In this document: positions 63,997-64,000 of the stretch, one piece after another | How the letters are laid out: the number at the start of each line of letters is the position of its first letter | Numbering within the stretch: position 1 is the first letter of the stretch | Assembly (NCBI GenBank): GCA_963696315.1 | Contig: CAVOJU010000021.1 | Span: 1 to 64,000 of the forward strand | Direction: 5' to 3' | From: CAWKEY01 sp963696315 | Lineage (GTDB): Bacteria; Pseudomonadota; Gammaproteobacteria; Methylococcales; Methylomonadaceae | DNA length: 64,000 bases | The notes under the pieces: model-generated | What the model was told of the DNA's origin: nothing | Seen by the model: only the letters and a program-made list of their open reading frames with translations | Database searches by the model: none | Position numbers and translations under genes: made by a program

Positions 63997-64000
63997 CAGG

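Overview
The window looks like chromosome of a gammaproteobacterium, most probably a methanotroph-like member of the Methylococcales. This is an inference: the gene orders lptM-lysA-dapF-DUF484-xerC, argS-SPOR protein and phoB-phoR are typical of Gammaproteobacteria, and phosphoketolase plus acetate kinase, glycogen enzymes, tungstate uptake and copper-handling proteins fit that group. No methane monooxygenase or other diagnostic gene is present, and I see no rRNA, tRNA or CRISPR array.

Layout. 0-6.4 kb is a mobile, decaying region. It holds a broken di-heme cytochrome c peroxidase gene, two small unknown genes (one split by an insertion sequence), an ISAzo13-like element with recognisable ends, a tyrosine recombinase plus IS91-type HUH transposase pair, and a ParD antitoxin remnant. 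6.4-11 kb holds a DUF3530 hydrolase, a three-domain HMA/TauE-SafE/cupredoxin protein, and molybdopterin genes moaC, moaD and moaE, with the tungstate permease tupB translationally coupled to moaC. 11-20.8 kb is housekeeping: argS, a SPOR protein, a DUF502 protein, phoB-phoR with a well-formed Pho box, a deaminase, mscL, and clpB behind a consensus heat-shock promoter. 21-23.4 kb is a four-gene module of two DUF1538 membrane proteins, a PII-like protein and a CBS protein. 23.4-30.3 kb holds a cold-shock gene, dinB, DUF4389, DUF2333 and the xerC-dapF-lysA operon. 30.4-32.5 kb holds tupC and tupA, 20 kb from tupB. 32.8-37.7 kb holds a diguanylate cyclase, an ISKra4 element, a TauE/SafE permease, and an unusual fused CrcB fluoride channel with a DUF190 partner. 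38-42.7 kb holds envelope proteins.

42.9-64 kb is an energy and storage region. It contains a phosphate permease (PiT) with its DUF47 partner, a seven-gene V/A-type ATPase operon in the order B-D-I-K-E-DUF2764-A, a PPK2 polyphosphate kinase, phosphoketolase, glycogen phosphorylase, a histidine phosphatase, acetate kinase, the debranching enzyme GlgX and a DUF3300 protein. Together these could turn stored glycogen and polyphosphate into acetyl phosphate, ATP and an ion gradient when respiration is limited. The proteolipid carries residues matching a Na+-binding site.

Many conserved genes (clpB, ackA, the PII gene, both DUF1538 genes, DUF2333, V-ATPase subunit I) carry frame breaks, several of them one base too many in a G or C run. 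I read most of these as sequence errors rather than true pseudogenes and annotate the full gene spans. The peroxidase gene also carries an in-frame amber codon, and it may be truly dead.
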